A stretch of DNA of 64,000 nucleotides from Labyrinthula sp. Ha (GCA_015227615.1 JAALGZ010000002.1:1798001-1862000); one strand, 5' to 3'; positions 1 to 11,320 are shown, counted from the first letter of the stretch. Translations and numbers: made by a program. The notes: generated by a model from the sequence alone, not told the origin.

Positions 1-304
1 TCATATATAGAGACTAAATTTTTAATGCATAGTGACTTTATAAAATTGGGCCATTAGCAAAAATACTTTTGACGAATCATAGCTAATGAAGAAAAAAGAA
101 TCAACCCTATCTGTTTCCTTCAACCCTTTTCCCTTAATTAAAAAAGGCTAAGAGCACAACTAAAAAAAATCCTCAATTCTCTTACTAAAGAACTCTGAAG
201 GGGACAGAAACGAGTACAAGCAAGGTTGAGTTTAGTGCTACTACAAGTTTGCTACAAACCTGAACCCTTCTGTGTAAGTTCTTCGTTCGATTCAACATAT
301 ACTC
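1..304. other. intergenic, nothing recognised
   Basis: AT-rich sequence without a supported gene on either strand. It ends where the inverted-repeat element begins. Confidence 0.5.
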
Positions 305-774
305 AGGGGTCGGATTTGATTTATTGAAAATTTATCAATAAGAAATTTACCAATATTTTTCTTATTGATTGATGCTGATAATTCCCAAAGTATTTTGGTT
401 TATTATTGATAATCAATTGAATATCAATACAAAGCTGTGCACAAGGCCCTGGGATAAATAGCCAAGAAAAATTCTGTTTCAGCCTGGCATATTATGCAAA
501 ACTTCAGAAATATAACCTTATAGCTCAGCAACATCCTATTGCCGGATTATTCGCATGTCTTATCAGCGGTTCTTAGAAGTTTATATACGCTACAGAAAAT
601 ATGTAAGAAAATTTCGGCAATTTAGAACAGGGTCGAGTAGCACATCTTTATTGTTGATAACCAACATAAAACCAGAATTATCTGAAAAAATAAAAATCAC
701 AACTCTTTTATTGACAATGAGAATCAAAATGATGATCAAATAATTATTGATAAATTTTATCAAATCCGACCCCT
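305..774. mobile_element. non-autonomous inverted-repeat element (MITE-like)
   Basis: The two ends are inverted copies. The left end begins AGGGGTCGGATTTGAT at 305, and the complement of the right end, finishing at 774, begins with the same 16 bases. After a 7-nt indel the arms match again through AAATTTATCAATAA. Further TTGATAAT/ATCAAT repeats lie inside. The 470-bp interior has no transposase-like frame, so this is a deletion derivative or MITE. Flanks share an ATATACT string but not directly against the ends, so no clean target duplication is claimed and the superfamily is open. Confidence 0.7.
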
Positions 775-2063
775 AAATATACTATAATTTTGACTTGTTG
801 CTAAACCATTACTTTTTCAAAACAAAACACTCCTTTTATGGATCTGCTTGAAATTACTGGGTTTGCAAGACCAATTGCACCTATCGATTTCTTCTTGACA
901 ATCTATCCTTACTAAGGATCGTTTCCTAGCGATGCGCTTGCAAATGATGAGCACAACTTCAAGTGTACTGCCTAATACTTACCAAATTCAACTAGGGTCT
1001 TGTATCCACTTATGTTAGACCTTTTAAGTCAAGTTAAAACAACCTCGCCAAAGAGTAAGAAAAGCTTGGCTACAGCTTCCTCGATATCGGAGCAGAGCAA
1101 CACATTTCTAGGTTATATGGTTATCTTGATTGGACAAAAGGGAACTGACCAAAGCTCACCTTACGCGGCTATTATCTCAGGCTCAAAAATATCTCCCTGA
1201 TATACGAATACTCTCAGAAAAACTATAAACACATAGAACTTCTGATATTAGCTCTTAAGATTTGCTGAAAATAGCGAGTCAACGTAGTTCCATCATCCAT
1301 CTTAGATTAAGTACATTTCAAACAAATTACGTCAAAGATAAAAAAAAGGAGCACTAACTTGATCTGGAGTAATCTAATCTATGATTTTCTTGGGTTCATT
1401 GTAATGTTCCCTACCCAACAGGGAAAACTAATATTACTGACTTGCCTTGAAACCAAAGTTTCTAAATTATGACAAAGAAATGCACAGACGTCCCTAAACC
1501 ATGTTGGCAGCGGCCTGTTACATCCAGAAAACTTTAGTACTGTGTGTAGTACTAGTTCCTCCGGTAAAAGATGGTCAAGCCAAAGAAGGTTGCCATTAAT
1601 TGTTATTATCGATTGGGAGCAAACCAAAGTGTGGCGTCAACACCTATTCATTTACATAAACTCAAGACGACAAGATGTATCTACCAACGGAGCAGGCACT
1701 ACAGCGTCAGATGCTACCTTTTGACTATTGCAACCACACAAAATCAATTCAAAATGCGATGAACACCCAGTTGGGCTTGTACAGCCATCTCAGTTGAGGT
1801 TTGTGAGAATAGACTTCAGAAGCAGCATCTCAGTTACGTTCGTAAACCTTCAAGCACTGTTCTTCAGGATTTGTTTTAAGCGCCTTTATTATTGGCGTCC
1901 TTGGGAAACAGTATTAATGCTGCAGACACAACTAACCCATATGACACCTAGTAACGGTTTACTGGATCATTTCAACAAAAAAAGGGGTACACGCTATTTC
2001 CTATTTCTTTCACTATAGAAAACAACACTAGTTTTCTCATAGTAAGAAAATATATTTGAGAAA
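775..2063. other. intergenic, no supported gene
   Basis: Several short open frames of 60-96 codons occur on both strands between 1000 and 2020. None resembles a known family well enough to call, and none shows a convincing splice chain. Base composition is slightly richer in GC than the deserts, so old element debris is possible. Confidence 0.4.
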
Positions 2064-4307
2064 TCATCCCTGAATAGAATGTTTCTTGAAGTGTTTACAT
2101 ATTCGAAGAAGCTGATCTGCATTAGCCTGTTGTGCTACTTGTATTAAATGATCCACTAGGTCGAAGTGTACAACCCTGACTAATGCACTTTCGCAAACTT
2201 GCTTCAAATGATCCAAGATATAACGATCACTTAGCACTAGAAGTTCTAGAATTAGGTTTATGTGAGTGACCTCTTCTTTTCTGAATGAGACGTCCCCCAC
2301 TTTTCTACGAATCCAGTAGGGAAGCTCACTGCCTTGCACTAACCTTATATGCTGGTGATCAGCGCTCTTAATTCCTCCCTGAAAGTATCCAAGCGTAGCA
2401 AGATCAGCAGCCCCATTTTCACTTTCAGAGGAATTACCACTATCTGAAACCTCTTCCTCTAGTTCCACCTCAACATTTTCACCGGCTTCAAGCGATATAC
2501 GTTGTACATTTTTTTCTACAGCTTTACGAGACTCACTGCGACTCTCTAGTAACTCAGATATGACATTAGGGATGTCTCCAGAGTACAGATATTCAAGGAA
2601 TGTCTTAAAGCCTTCATAACTAGCGAAATCTATGTTTATCACTGATTCATCCTTGAAACTTTCATCTTTCATGCTTCCTGAGGAGTCAAATTGCGCCTTG
2701 AAAATATCACTCGCTATAACAAGAACTAACTTATGTGCAAACAATTTTTGGTTATCAATACGAAAGCAGACATCTGTCAACGCGGTCTTTTCTGACGATG
2801 GAAAATATCGCTTAAGCTTCTGTACAAAGAGTGAGGAAACAGTCGGTGCCATTACCAATACCGGAGGTGGGGGATCTACCTCTAGCTCAAACAAGTCAGC
2901 GAAAATTTGTTCTTTCTTATCCTGAGCAATATTCGTAGGGATCCGTTTTTTAGTATCTGAAGCACCCCCAAAGAACACAATCTTACGTCCAACTAGTGTT
3001 GCTGAATAGCTATATCGTGGTTCAGGGGCCTTATTAAATGCCCAAATATAATTCTTAATTTCCAGGTCCTTGGCCTCAGGACCTTCATTAGGATTTACAG
3101 GAGGATAAAACAGGTATCTCGGCAATGCCTCCATCCCTTCTAAGTGAGCATCCTCTGAAGCACGATTGTGCGCTTCTTCTGCCGCAAGAATTTGCATATT
3201 AAATCTCCGATTAATGTTGTTTTCAAGACGATTAAAGTTTCTCCTTCGCAGGCGCTGCTCTGGGCGTGGTACAGTTTGAAGACGACTTCCACCAGTATTT
3301 GCTTTAGAGTCTGTTTTAAGTTTCTTTTCCAAATGAGCGCCCTTATTCCATAAGCCTTCGTTGCAATCATAAACATAAAGGTCAGAGAGCATTTCTTTAT
3401 CCGCATTTTTACCTCCAAACAAAAGAAGCTTCCCCTCCGAGTTCATGTTTTCAGCATCATAATTAACCATACGCATAGCACATCTAGGAGAAGGCGGCAA
3501 ATGTGCATATCCTTCAGGCTGAAACGTTCTCCAGGTATAATTGCTCTTATCAGGAGACAAAATAATTGAATGCAAGTCATTCAGCATGTCTGTTCCATTC
3601 CAGCCACCAAATATATATAGCGCATCTTTATTTTTACCAGCAACACAGGAGGCGTGGTTGGCTCTCTGAGTGGGGACTCTACCTCCGGCACCGATCTGCA
3701 CTTTTTCCCAGACCATAGTATCCAGGTGTAGTTCATACAAGTCATTAAAGTAGTTCCTTCCATCCCCACCCTTAAACAAAATAAGACTGTTCCTAGTAGG
3801 AAAAAAATCTAATGAGTGTAAGTTACACAACCCAGGCATGTTTATATCTTCTATATCTGGGTCAGTGAACTCCCCTTGATCTAAAGAAGCGGAATAAGTT
3901 TCAACCTCTAACCATTCCCGTGTCTTCGTGTTGAACATCCAAAGGTCATCAGATGTCTGATTGTTTTTAGTCCACCCAGCATGAATAAAAAAACAGTCTT
4001 TATAACCAGCACCTCCAATACAAGAAGCGTGTCCGTTCCGAGGATCAGGAAGTCTAAATTTCCCTGTGACTTCATCTCTATGCATGTCAACATCATTTAA
4101 GTTGTAGGTTGTTTTATGAATTGTATCATAAATAGCAATAGAGTTCAGATTTTTTTCACCATTATAACCTCCAAAGATGTAAACGTTTGACCCAACGAGT
4201 ACGGAAGAATGAAGTTTTCTCTTTTCAAGTCCACTTTCAAAAGCATTACGTGAAACGGTAGCTGGTTGAGCCCAGGCCATAGCAACAGGCATTTTTTTTC
4301 CTTTCAT
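2064..4307 (-). CDS. Kelch-repeat and BTB domain protein (LZTR1-like layout)
   Basis: Single-exon protein of 747 residues. Kelch blades with the typical FGG and DLW/DLY signatures are visible at about residues 32-80, 92-140, 165-255 and 265-312, with another at about 425-465 after a basic linker (320-400). A BTB/POZ domain follows at about 497-585 (TDVCFRIDN, FAHKLVL, LEYLYSG), then an acidic insert and a C-terminal helical segment like the end of a BTB/BACK unit. Kelch propellers followed by BTB occur in LZTR1 and related plant and protist proteins, where BTB binds cullin-3 and the propeller binds the substrate; a ubiquitin-ligase adaptor role is inferred. The start is the first Met; a second Met at residue 6 is equally possible. 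It is divergent from SEC22, with 160 bp between start codons. Confidence 0.9.
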   Translation of the reverse strand: MKGKKMPVAMAWAQPATVSRNAFESGLEKRKLHSSVLVGSNVYIFGGYNGEKNLNSIAIYDTIHKTTYNLNDVDMHRDEVTGKFRLPDPRNGHASCIGGAGYKDCFFIHAGWTKNNQTSDDLWMFNTKTREWLEVETYSASLDQGEFTDPDIEDINMPGLCNLHSLDFFPTRNSLILFKGGDGRNYFNDLYELHLDTMVWEKVQIGAGGRVPTQRANHASCVAGKNKDALYIFGGWNGTDMLNDLHSIILSPDKSNYTWRTFQPEGYAHLPPSPRCAMRMVNYDAENMNSEGKLLLFGGKNADKEMLSDLYVYDCNEGLWNKGAHLEKKLKTDSKANTGGSRLQTVPRPEQRLRRRNFNRLENNINRRFNMQILAAEEAHNRASEDAHLEGMEALPRYLFYPPVNPNEGPEAKDLEIKNYIWAFNKAPEPRYSYSATLVGRKIVFFGGASDTKKRIPTNIAQDKKEQIFADLFELEVDPPPPVLVMAPTVSSLFVQKLKRYFPSSEKTALTDVCFRIDNQKLFAHKLVLVIASDIFKAQFDSSGSMKDESFKDESVINIDFASYEGFKTFLEYLYSGDIPNVISELLESRSESRKAVEKNVQRISLEAGENVEVELEEEVSDSGNSSESENGAADLATLGYFQGGIKSADHQHIRLVQGSELPYWIRRKVGDVSFRKEEVTHINLILELLVLSDRYILDHLKQVCESALVRVVHFDLVDHLIQVAQQANADQLLRICKHFKKHSIQG

Positions 4308-4467
4308 CTGTATTGAAATATTGTCTAATTTTCAAACTGACACAAGTTAACAAACTAAGAATCTTGTGTAAATTGCTTTTCTCCCAGGATCCTTTTGTTA
4401 AGAAATGACTGTTTTGGGCACTTTATTTGCTTAACGGCCAATTGGCGAAGAAAAAGATAAACAAACA
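4308..4467. promoter_or_regulatory. shared divergent promoter of Kelch-BTB and SEC22
   Basis: The 160 bp between two start codons must hold both 5' regions. It contains TTAACGG at 4431-4437, immediately followed by CCAATTGG, which is a palindrome that includes a CCAAT box. The same CCGTTAA core recurs upstream of other genes here. Function is inferred from position and recurrence. Confidence 0.5.
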
Positions 4468-5145
4468 ATGACAATTTTGTTCACATTTATCGCACGAATC
4501 ACTGATGGAGTGATGCTAGTTGCTTCTCTTGATTCTTCGCAAAGCAGCAGTAGCTTTGAAGCACAGAAATCGACAGGAAGAGCGGTTATACGAGAGCTTA
4601 GTTCACAATCTCCGAGACAATGCAGCCTAGAAGCAGGAGGGTTTACTTTTCATTATTTAATTGAAGATCTAGTCGTCTATTTGACGCTTACAAGTAAGGC
4701 ATTTCCTAAACAGAACGTTTTCTCCTATCTTCAAACCTTAAATGAAACCTTTCAAAGATTTGTTGCATTTCAATCTGGAGGAAAACAATGGGACTCGGTT
4801 GTTTCAACTGTTGATAGACCTTACGCTTTCATTAAATTTGACAAAGAGATTCAAAAGCTATCTAAAGATTTTAGTGATCCAAACTCGAAAAAAAATATGT
4901 CCAAACTAAGCTCAGAAATTCTAGAAGTTCAGAATATTATGAAAAAAAATATCCAAGATGTTCTTGGTCGTGGTGATAGGTTGGAAAAAGCAGCTGAAAC
5001 GTCCTCAAATTTAGTACACGAATCTAAAAGATTCTCTTCGAAAGCGAAAAAGCTGAATTGGATTCATTTCTATAAAACTTATGGCCCAATAGCTGCTGTT
5101 GTCTTCTTATTCTTGCTGCTTCTCTACTACCGTTTTTTCTGGTAA
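4468..5145 (+). CDS. SEC22: R-SNARE Sec22 (ER-Golgi vesicle fusion)
   Basis: Intronless, 225 residues, the usual Sec22 length. An N-terminal longin domain spans about residues 1-125, with the Sec22-type stretch DRPYAFIKFD just before the SNARE helix. The coiled SNARE motif runs about 133-190 and keeps the zero-layer arginine (VLGRGDRL). A hydrophobic tail anchor lies at about 203-222 with almost nothing after it. Sec22 pairs with Q-SNAREs in transport between ER and Golgi. The start codon is well supported because the longin fold begins at once (TILFTFIARI). The next gene lies 161 nt downstream on the same strand. Confidence 0.95.
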   Translation: MTILFTFIARITDGVMLVASLDSSQSSSSFEAQKSTGRAVIRELSSQSPRQCSLEAGGFTFHYLIEDLVVYLTLTSKAFPKQNVFSYLQTLNETFQRFVAFQSGGKQWDSVVSTVDRPYAFIKFDKEIQKLSKDFSDPNSKKNMSKLSSEILEVQNIMKKNIQDVLGRGDRLEKAAETSSNLVHESKRFSSKAKKLNWIHFYKTYGPIAAVVFLFLLLLYYRFFW

Positions 5146-5260
5146 TTCCATAGACCTAAGGTGAAACAAAACAAGCATTCTTTTTTTTGGTCTAGTTGAT
5201 CTAATCTTATCTCAAGCTCTAATTTATTGCTAGATCTTCTTAAGTTATTTTTATTTTCCT

Positions 5261-5271
5261 TTAACGGTTAA
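5261..5271. promoter_or_regulatory. MYB-like palindrome TTAACGGTTAA
   Basis: An 11-bp element lying in the 161-nt gap between SEC22 and the coiled-coil gene. It contains the TAACGG core (MYB type I site, YAACKG) found upstream of several other genes in the window. Function is inferred. Confidence 0.4.
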
Positions 5272-5306
5272 AGTTTGAAGTTAGAGAGTTCTTTCTTCCG
5301 TTAATA

Positions 5307-6704
5307 ATGTTTTGGAAAAATGACGTTTCAAAACTTGAACAAGAAATTGATGAAAAAGCATGTCTAGTACTAAAGGGTAATATAGGTCAAGTTATATAAT
5401 AGCAGAGGTGAAGAAAGAACATTTCGTGGACTCGGAGAAGTTTCTTCTGCGACCAATATGGTTTCTATATCAGGTAATATTATCTTGCTCATCAATACAT
5501 AGCGTGTAAGAAAACTAGCTAAGCAACCCGAAAAGAAAGGTAAACAACAAATACGGAAGGAAGTTTTTGAAATTCAAGGTTTATTCTCTTGTCTTCTTAG
5601 TATAGATGGCCTTAGAATACTTGAGGTTAGGTACAAGAATCAAACTCAGCGTATTGAGAAGCAGATTGCAGGTTTGGAAGAGGTTATAAAAATAGAAAGA
5701 GAACATACGCTGAGAGAAAATTCAGCTCGAGCAAAGATCTCTCAAATATCGGCAAAAATTAATAATCTGCAGAAGCAGAAATTAAAGCTTTCTACGATCA
5801 ACCAGAAAAACAAAATTGTTGAAATAGTGGATCAACAAGATAAAAGTTATATGAAGACAGAGGAAAATATTACAGATACAAAAAAATTTATGGTCATAAA
5901 GTTTTTATTTGCTTTTTCATAATTTTGAAGGATGGAGGAAGTTATAAGTGAAATCAAGATATTGAAGAAAAAGAAACACAGATTGTTGCAAGAATAGTAT
6001 ATTTGTTCCCACTTCATTATATAGTGGTATGGAGATAACAGATGGTATGAGCCATGCATCGAGTCCAGTAGAGGCTACTAAGAGAAAGACAAGGCAGACT
6101 AACATCCAGCAAACACTTCGAGTTCGAGCAAGAAATAAAAAAAAAGTATGTGGCTCTCATACGTTCTAAAAGAGTATAGGTCTTAAAGTGGCGCGAGTTG
6201 CAGAATCAAAAAACTAATAACGAACATCTAGAGAAGTCTAAAATTGAGAGGAGAAAGAAAAAACACCAGAAGAAAGCTCTTCAGAAAGCGTTAATTGAGG
6301 CTCAAAAAAGACGGGAATTGAGAGACAAACGATTCTCTGAATCATCTGAACGTGAACCACAAAGGAAAATAACGTCAAGCAACTGCAACAGAAAAATGAT
6401 TGGACTTTTTCAAAAACGAGACTCAGAAAAAATAAGGCGGTTGCTTGATAAGAAAAAACAGTGCGCTAGTCTTACAAGAAGACAGGATTTCATATCGTGT
6501 CTAAAAGTTACTAAGTGTTTTGATGAAAATAAAATATTGCCGTTGAGTGACCGACTTTTTCAGAAACGCGCAGAAATTAAGGAAGACATTAATAAGGAAA
6601 ATCAGGCTGGATATGATTTTTGGAACAAACATAGACTACAGAAAAACATTGCCTTAGAAAAAGTTTTCCCAAGATCAATACCAAGTTGGAGAAGAATGAC
6701 ATAG
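5307..6704 (+). CDS. coiled-coil protein of unknown function, seven exons
   Basis: My reading joins 5307-5376, 5403-5473, 5503-5578, 5606-5900, 5931-5996, 6025-6145 and 6180-6704 into 407 residues. The six introns are 26, 29, 27, 30, 28 and 34 nt, all GT-AG, and each is needed to avoid a stop while the exon frames chain exactly. The protein is rich in Lys, Glu and Gln, with heptad-like helices in the first half (about residues 75-180) and a strongly basic stretch (KKKHQKKALQKALIEAQKRR) in the second. I see no catalytic domain, signal peptide or membrane segment. A structural or cytoskeletal role is only a guess. TTAACGGTTAA, a perfect palindrome of the local promoter motif, lies about 40 nt before the start. 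Confidence 0.75.
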
Positions 6705-8559
6705 AGCACAATATTGTGTGCATTCAAGTGCCAACCACAATAATTTGACTCACACCTGGTGGTCTGGAAATGTTACTGTGTATTTAGCTGTTACCAACCT
6801 AACGCAAAAGAGCTCATATATAATTATTGCAGTGAGAATATTGAGCTCCTTTACTTAATTCTTATTGCTTTTTTTAACTGTTATATAATACATTTTTAGC
6901 GAAAACAATGCCGTAGCATGTATTCTTCATTCAGGAAGAAATGGCTTAGTGCCAATGTCAGTACCCTGTCTTTGAGTCTTCTAAATGTTCTCTATATTCC
7001 TTGTTTCTTCCACTAATTGTTGCGCCTAGTTACCCACGGTAAAGATGAACACTATCCGTAGAGCAATACTATCTGTCCTTAAAAAATTCATTAGTTGCGT
7101 TGATACCTTTAATTCAATGCATTGTAGTAACTTGTATGACCTATCAAGGGATTATGAACATTATAGAGTAACCATTCTCACATCACGAGAGATCTTGCAA
7201 GAAAGTTTCCTTATTAGGAAACTATTATAAAAATTTAATCCTGGCCATGAGGTCATTTCCATGCCATAATACACCTGTTTCAATGATTGGTTAGTTTTGT
7301 TCAGACTATAAGATTTTCTTTATGTTGAAAAAGAAGATTTCTCTGCAATTATCTATGCTTCTCTCAAAAATTAAACCAATACTCTCTCCAAGTTTATTTT
7401 AGAAGTAATATCGATTTTCTTGAAGTTTGTCTTTCTACATTGTATCTTTATGGAAAGTTGTCAAAACTGAACAGTTTTGTATACTCGAGATTTTAGGTTT
7501 CCAAGATCCTAGCTTTCTATGTAAAATCTGGCTAGGTTACTTTTTACTTAGAGAAAAAGATGTTGGTATATACTTCTGGTGATAGGATACTACGAGATCT
7601 TTTTGATGAATCAAATATTCAATAGCTTATTGATTTATTTCTCTTGCTGTATTATTTGAAAGTATGAATATTCTTAAACAAGGAGAATCAGTAGCAAATA
7701 CAGTATAGATAAAGATTTTTCTAAAGGTTACGAGTTAATTGCTAGTCAAAAATTAGAGGAAAAAAAACCTATATATATTCCCGCATGGCACTGCTTTGTG
7801 GTGAGAATATGACACTTGATAAAGAATGCAGACAATATTTAGAATACCAATTGACCATCATCTAACTACTAAGGTCTGTTACAAGTAAATAAGAATAGTC
7901 TTTATAGCACATTAAGTTTATTGATATACAGGTATTTTAACAGGGGGAAGTAGCTGACCATATAAAAGAACAACTGTATTTTCTAGGTGAGACAAAATAA
8001 ACTATCTTGTTCTATTCGTGTACTCCAATCTTCAAATTCGTTTTAGCGTTCAAATGAATGAGGACAGCCTATTCATACTTTCCTAAGCTATTTATTTTCA
8101 TATCTCAATAGTAGAAAAATGCAGTTAACAAGAATATAACTATGCAGTGGTAAGCCATTAGAAGCCGTATAATATTGTTACATTGAGAAATTGATTTTTT
8201 ATTAACTTTATCCTGAATTGAGATCTGTTTCAGGTTCTAATATTTAACCAAGAACTGAAAAATCAAGTTATTAAATTGGGGCTTTCATCAATAAGTCAGA
8301 ATAATCATAACAGAGTTGCTTAGCTCAATAGGAGTTGGAAGAACAAACAGAAATTAATTACATTAACCTCCTTCATTGCTAGAATAAAAAAATATATAAA
8401 ACCGAAACGAGATATGTTCTTGAAGCAGTATTATTGCGCAAACCTCCTAATAATGAAATTATACACTAAATTTGTCGTATAGTCAAATTCCTCATGAATT
8501 GAATTTGTTTCATTTTCTCAGTTGCATTAAGAAGATAGGCTGACTAAAAAAGTAAAATT
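6705..8559. other. intergenic, no supported gene
   Basis: Nearly 1.9 kb of AT-rich DNA between the coiled-coil gene and the PIG-A locus. Only one frame reaches 61 codons (7045-7230) and it resembles nothing. No repeat or RNA gene was recognised. Confidence 0.5.
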
Positions 8560-8628
8560 ATGCCACGTCATCAAAGGAAACTAATACGAAAAAAACTACA
8601 GAAGGTAAATGATAAGGAATTAGATTAA
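8560..8628 (+). CDS. possible upstream ORF before PIG-A
   Basis: A 22-codon frame beginning MPRHQRKLIRKK, very basic, ending 34 nt before the PIG-A start codon. It could lie in the PIG-A leader and reduce its translation, or it could be chance. Nothing besides position supports it. Confidence 0.2.
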   Translation: MPRHQRKLIRKKLQKVNDKELD

Positions 8629-8662
8629 CCATACGATATTTAATCTCTATCCAAGTTCAAAA

Positions 8663-10196
8663 ATGACAAAAAGGCTTCGAATAGCCCTTGTAAGTGACTT
8701 CTTTTACCCTCGAGTGGGTGGAGTCGAAATGCACATCTGGTCTTTGGCACAGTGCTTACTTCGTTTAGGACATCATGTAATAATTCTCACACACGCATAC
8801 AGGGAAAAACAATTTAATACAAAAAACAAAAGTTCCTGGAGAAAAGGTTTGTTCTATATGACAAATTATTTAAAAGTATACTATCTTCCTTTAAAAAGTT
8901 TTCTTGAAGATAACACATACCCAACATTCTTTTGCCTCTTTCCTTTATTTCGAAAAATTATGTTAGAAGAGGATATACAGATAGTTCATGGTCACGGAGC
9001 TGCTTCTTCATTAGTGCATGAGTGTATGTTACACGCTAAGACTATGGGGTTAAAAACTTGTTATACAGATCATTCACTTTTTTCCTTAGATGACGTGGCA
9101 GGGATTAACCTAAACAAAGTGCTTCGATTTATGTTAAACAACGTTGATAGATCAATTGCAGTTTCATATGTATGCAGAGAAAATTTAGTCATAAGAACTG
9201 GTATAAAAGTATTCTCTTTATTTAATTATACTTTAGGCAAATCATGTTTATGTTATACCAAATGCAGTTGATTCGTCCCTTTTTATTCCTAAGTCAAGCA
9301 ACAAATTCAAAAATCAAGTTCAATCTCTTCAAATTTCACCGACTTTGAAAGAAGACTTAGCAGAGTTCTTAGAGTTTAAACCCACGTACTCATGCATTGA
9401 AGTAATTATCGTCTTTGTTGGCAGATTAGCATATCGAAAAGGTATTGATCTGCTCGCTAAACTAGTACAAAGATACTTCAAACAACATCCCGTTCACCTT
9501 CCGCAAAATCTAAACCTAAAATTCCTTGTTGCTGGAGATGGGCCAAAACGGATGGTTCTTCAACAACTTATTGAAACAGAAGGTCTAGCGAAAAATTTAT
9601 TTCTTCTTGGTTCTGTTCCTTATTCTTCCGTTCCGAAAGTTCTCGCTCTAGGTATATTTTTTTCTTAGTTTATTCTTATAGGTGATATTTTTCTGAACTG
9701 TTCGTTAACTGAAAGTTTTGGATCTGCGTGCATTGAAGCTGCATGCTGTGGTTTATACGTAGTGGCTACTGGAGTTGGTGGAGTTCCTGAAATTCTTCCT
9801 CCTTCTATACAAAGACATACGAATCCAGGTGCGCGCATTACTGTAGATTCTATTTTGAGTTGTTTGGAAGATGCGCTGGATCAAGTGTGTAAGAAAAAGA
9901 AAGGATTAGAAAATATACTTCTAGAACCGAAGGTGCAGCATCAGCAGATTAAGAGTTTGTATAACTGGAGGGTTGTTGCCAAACGAACCGTTGGTGTTTA
10001 TGAGGATGTGCTTCATCTTCGCGAAGAAGGGTTTTTGGAGAGATGCACCAAACACAAATCTCTGGGTCTTATAAGCCAGTTTGGAGCGATCATGTTATTG
10101 ATGCTAGATGTATTTTTTCTTGCTATATTAAAGTTTATTCTGCCCGAAAAAAGCTACAAAAAATCTCCAGATATTGTTTTAGAGTCAGGTAGATAA
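8663..10196 (+). CDS. PIGA: PIG-A, catalytic subunit of GPI-GlcNAc transferase
   Basis: Three exons (8663-9208, 9237-9651, 9682-10196) give 491 residues, the usual length. The introns are 28 and 30 nt, GT-AG, and removing them restores the conserved sequence across both junctions: NHVYVIPNAVD begins just after intron 1, and the ALG-DIFLNCSLTESFG stretch spans intron 2. The family hallmarks are the N-terminal VSDFFYPRVGGVE, the middle RLAYRKGIDLL, and the E-x7-E nucleotide-sugar motif ESFGSACIE followed by GVGGVPEILP. A hydrophobic segment near the C terminus (LLMLDVFFLAILKFIL) fits the single ER anchor. The enzyme transfers GlcNAc from UDP-GlcNAc to phosphatidylinositol, the first step of GPI-anchor synthesis, on the cytosolic side of the ER. 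The stop codon lies 2 nt from the stop of the convergent hydrolase gene. Confidence 0.95.
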
Positions 10197-10198
10197 AT

Positions 10199-11230
10199 TT
10201 ATTGGCGACTAGTAAGCCAATCGAAAACAACTTTCCAATAACCTTCTATCACTTCAGGATCTTCACCAAAAAACAAACTATGATAACCATCATCAGGCAA
10301 AAGTATCTTTTTATCCTCAGCCTTAACAGATGTACTCTTCTCATACAAATCTAAACTTGCATGATAATCAGTGACAACATCTTTTTTGCCATGAAGAGTT
10401 AAGAATGGTGTTTTCAAATCTCCGTTTTCAATTTCTCTTTCAATTTCGATAGTAGATGTCAGCAACTGAAATGCAGTGCCTAACCTAGGTCTACCAATGT
10501 ACTTAATTGGATTCGCCAAACTAATTTTTACAGCCTCAGGATCTTTGAAAACCAGTTCGTCGTTCATAGGAGATGGTGTCACGCTTAAGTTCAACACGCT
10601 GTTTGGTACAAAGTCGTATATCCCCATTAAAAAGTTTGTCAGTAGCTCCGGCGGTTGAACTTCTTTAGATATTTTTACCATAGGACTCAATAATACAACC
10701 CCGTCAAAATCTGGATATTCTTGAGCCTTCTGAGCAGTTAGAGCTGTTTGCAAAGCAACCATTCCCCCAAGAGATCCACCTAAGAGAAAATACTTATGTT
10801 CTGGCCAGCGCTTTCTTAAAAGAAGCGTAAATTCTTCCATATCTTGAATGCATTTACTTAAGTCGGGGATACTTCCAAGCAATCCATCACTGAAACCATG
10901 TCCCTCAAGTTCCATCCCCGCGACTACAAAATTTTCCCTACAGAGTCGTTGCATGTGACCGGAGCCTATCCAGCGGAGATCATCGGTGTACCCATGGCAG
11001 TAAATAATTACTTCTTTTTTTTGAAATTTCTCTGGAGGAAGAATAATTCTTGTCGCGAGTTTCAAGCCTCTTGATGACGTGAAGTAGTCATCCTCAAATG
11101 CATAACCTTGAGCTTTCAGTTTTTTTCTTTCAGCAGTGATGGATGGTAGTTTAGATTCTAAGGCAACTTCAACGTCTATTTTTCTTCTATCCTCTGGGGT
11201 AACTATATCTGGTCTTTCACCGTGAAACAT
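10199..11230 (-). CDS. alpha/beta hydrolase, monoglyceride lipase-like
   Basis: Intronless, 343 residues. The serine hydrolase fold shows an oxyanion-side CHGYTDD at about residue 79, the nucleophile elbow GGSLGG with Ser153, an Asp in GKKDVVTD at about residue 280, and the His of GYHSLFFGE near the end. The HSLxxGE ending and the RCRENF/GHGxSxG context match the lysophospholipase/monoacylglycerol lipase group (plant MAGL and caffeoyl-shikimate esterase are relatives). The likely reaction is hydrolysis of a monoacylglycerol or lysolipid ester; the exact substrate cannot be read from sequence. There is no signal peptide or membrane segment. The upstream region carries a 32-bp block shared with the aldehyde dehydrogenase gene. 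Confidence 0.88.
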   Translation of the reverse strand: MFHGERPDIVTPEDRRKIDVEVALESKLPSITAERKKLKAQGYAFEDDYFTSSRGLKLATRIILPPEKFQKKEVIIYCHGYTDDLRWIGSGHMQRLCRENFVVAGMELEGHGFSDGLLGSIPDLSKCIQDMEEFTLLLRKRWPEHKYFLLGGSLGGMVALQTALTAQKAQEYPDFDGVVLLSPMVKISKEVQPPELLTNFLMGIYDFVPNSVLNLSVTPSPMNDELVFKDPEAVKISLANPIKYIGRPRLGTAFQLLTSTIEIEREIENGDLKTPFLTLHGKKDVVTDYHASLDLYEKSTSVKAEDKKILLPDDGYHSLFFGEDPEVIEGYWKVVFDWLTSRQ

Positions 11231-11288
11231 TTTCTTGTTTTAATTTTGGTTTTTTCTTTGCACTCTACAAGATTTCGTCCGGGCCTTT

Positions 11289-11320
11289 AGAAACAAAATG
11301 TTGCATTACCGCAGAGAAAA
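11289..11320. promoter_or_regulatory. 32-bp upstream block shared with the ALDH gene
   Basis: By hand alignment 29 of 32 bases match 54027-54058, in the same orientation relative to a minus-strand gene. The core is ACAAAATGT then GCATTACC. It starts 59 nt upstream of the hydrolase start codon and is followed after 32 nt by GACTCCAGAGT (11353-11363). Confidence 0.6.

Noticed and set aside
1000-1340. Frames with a faint resemblance to retroelement RNase H (GYMVILIGQ, NYKHIELLILALK)
   Set aside because: The similarity is short, spread over different frames and unsupported by neighbouring domains or LTRs.
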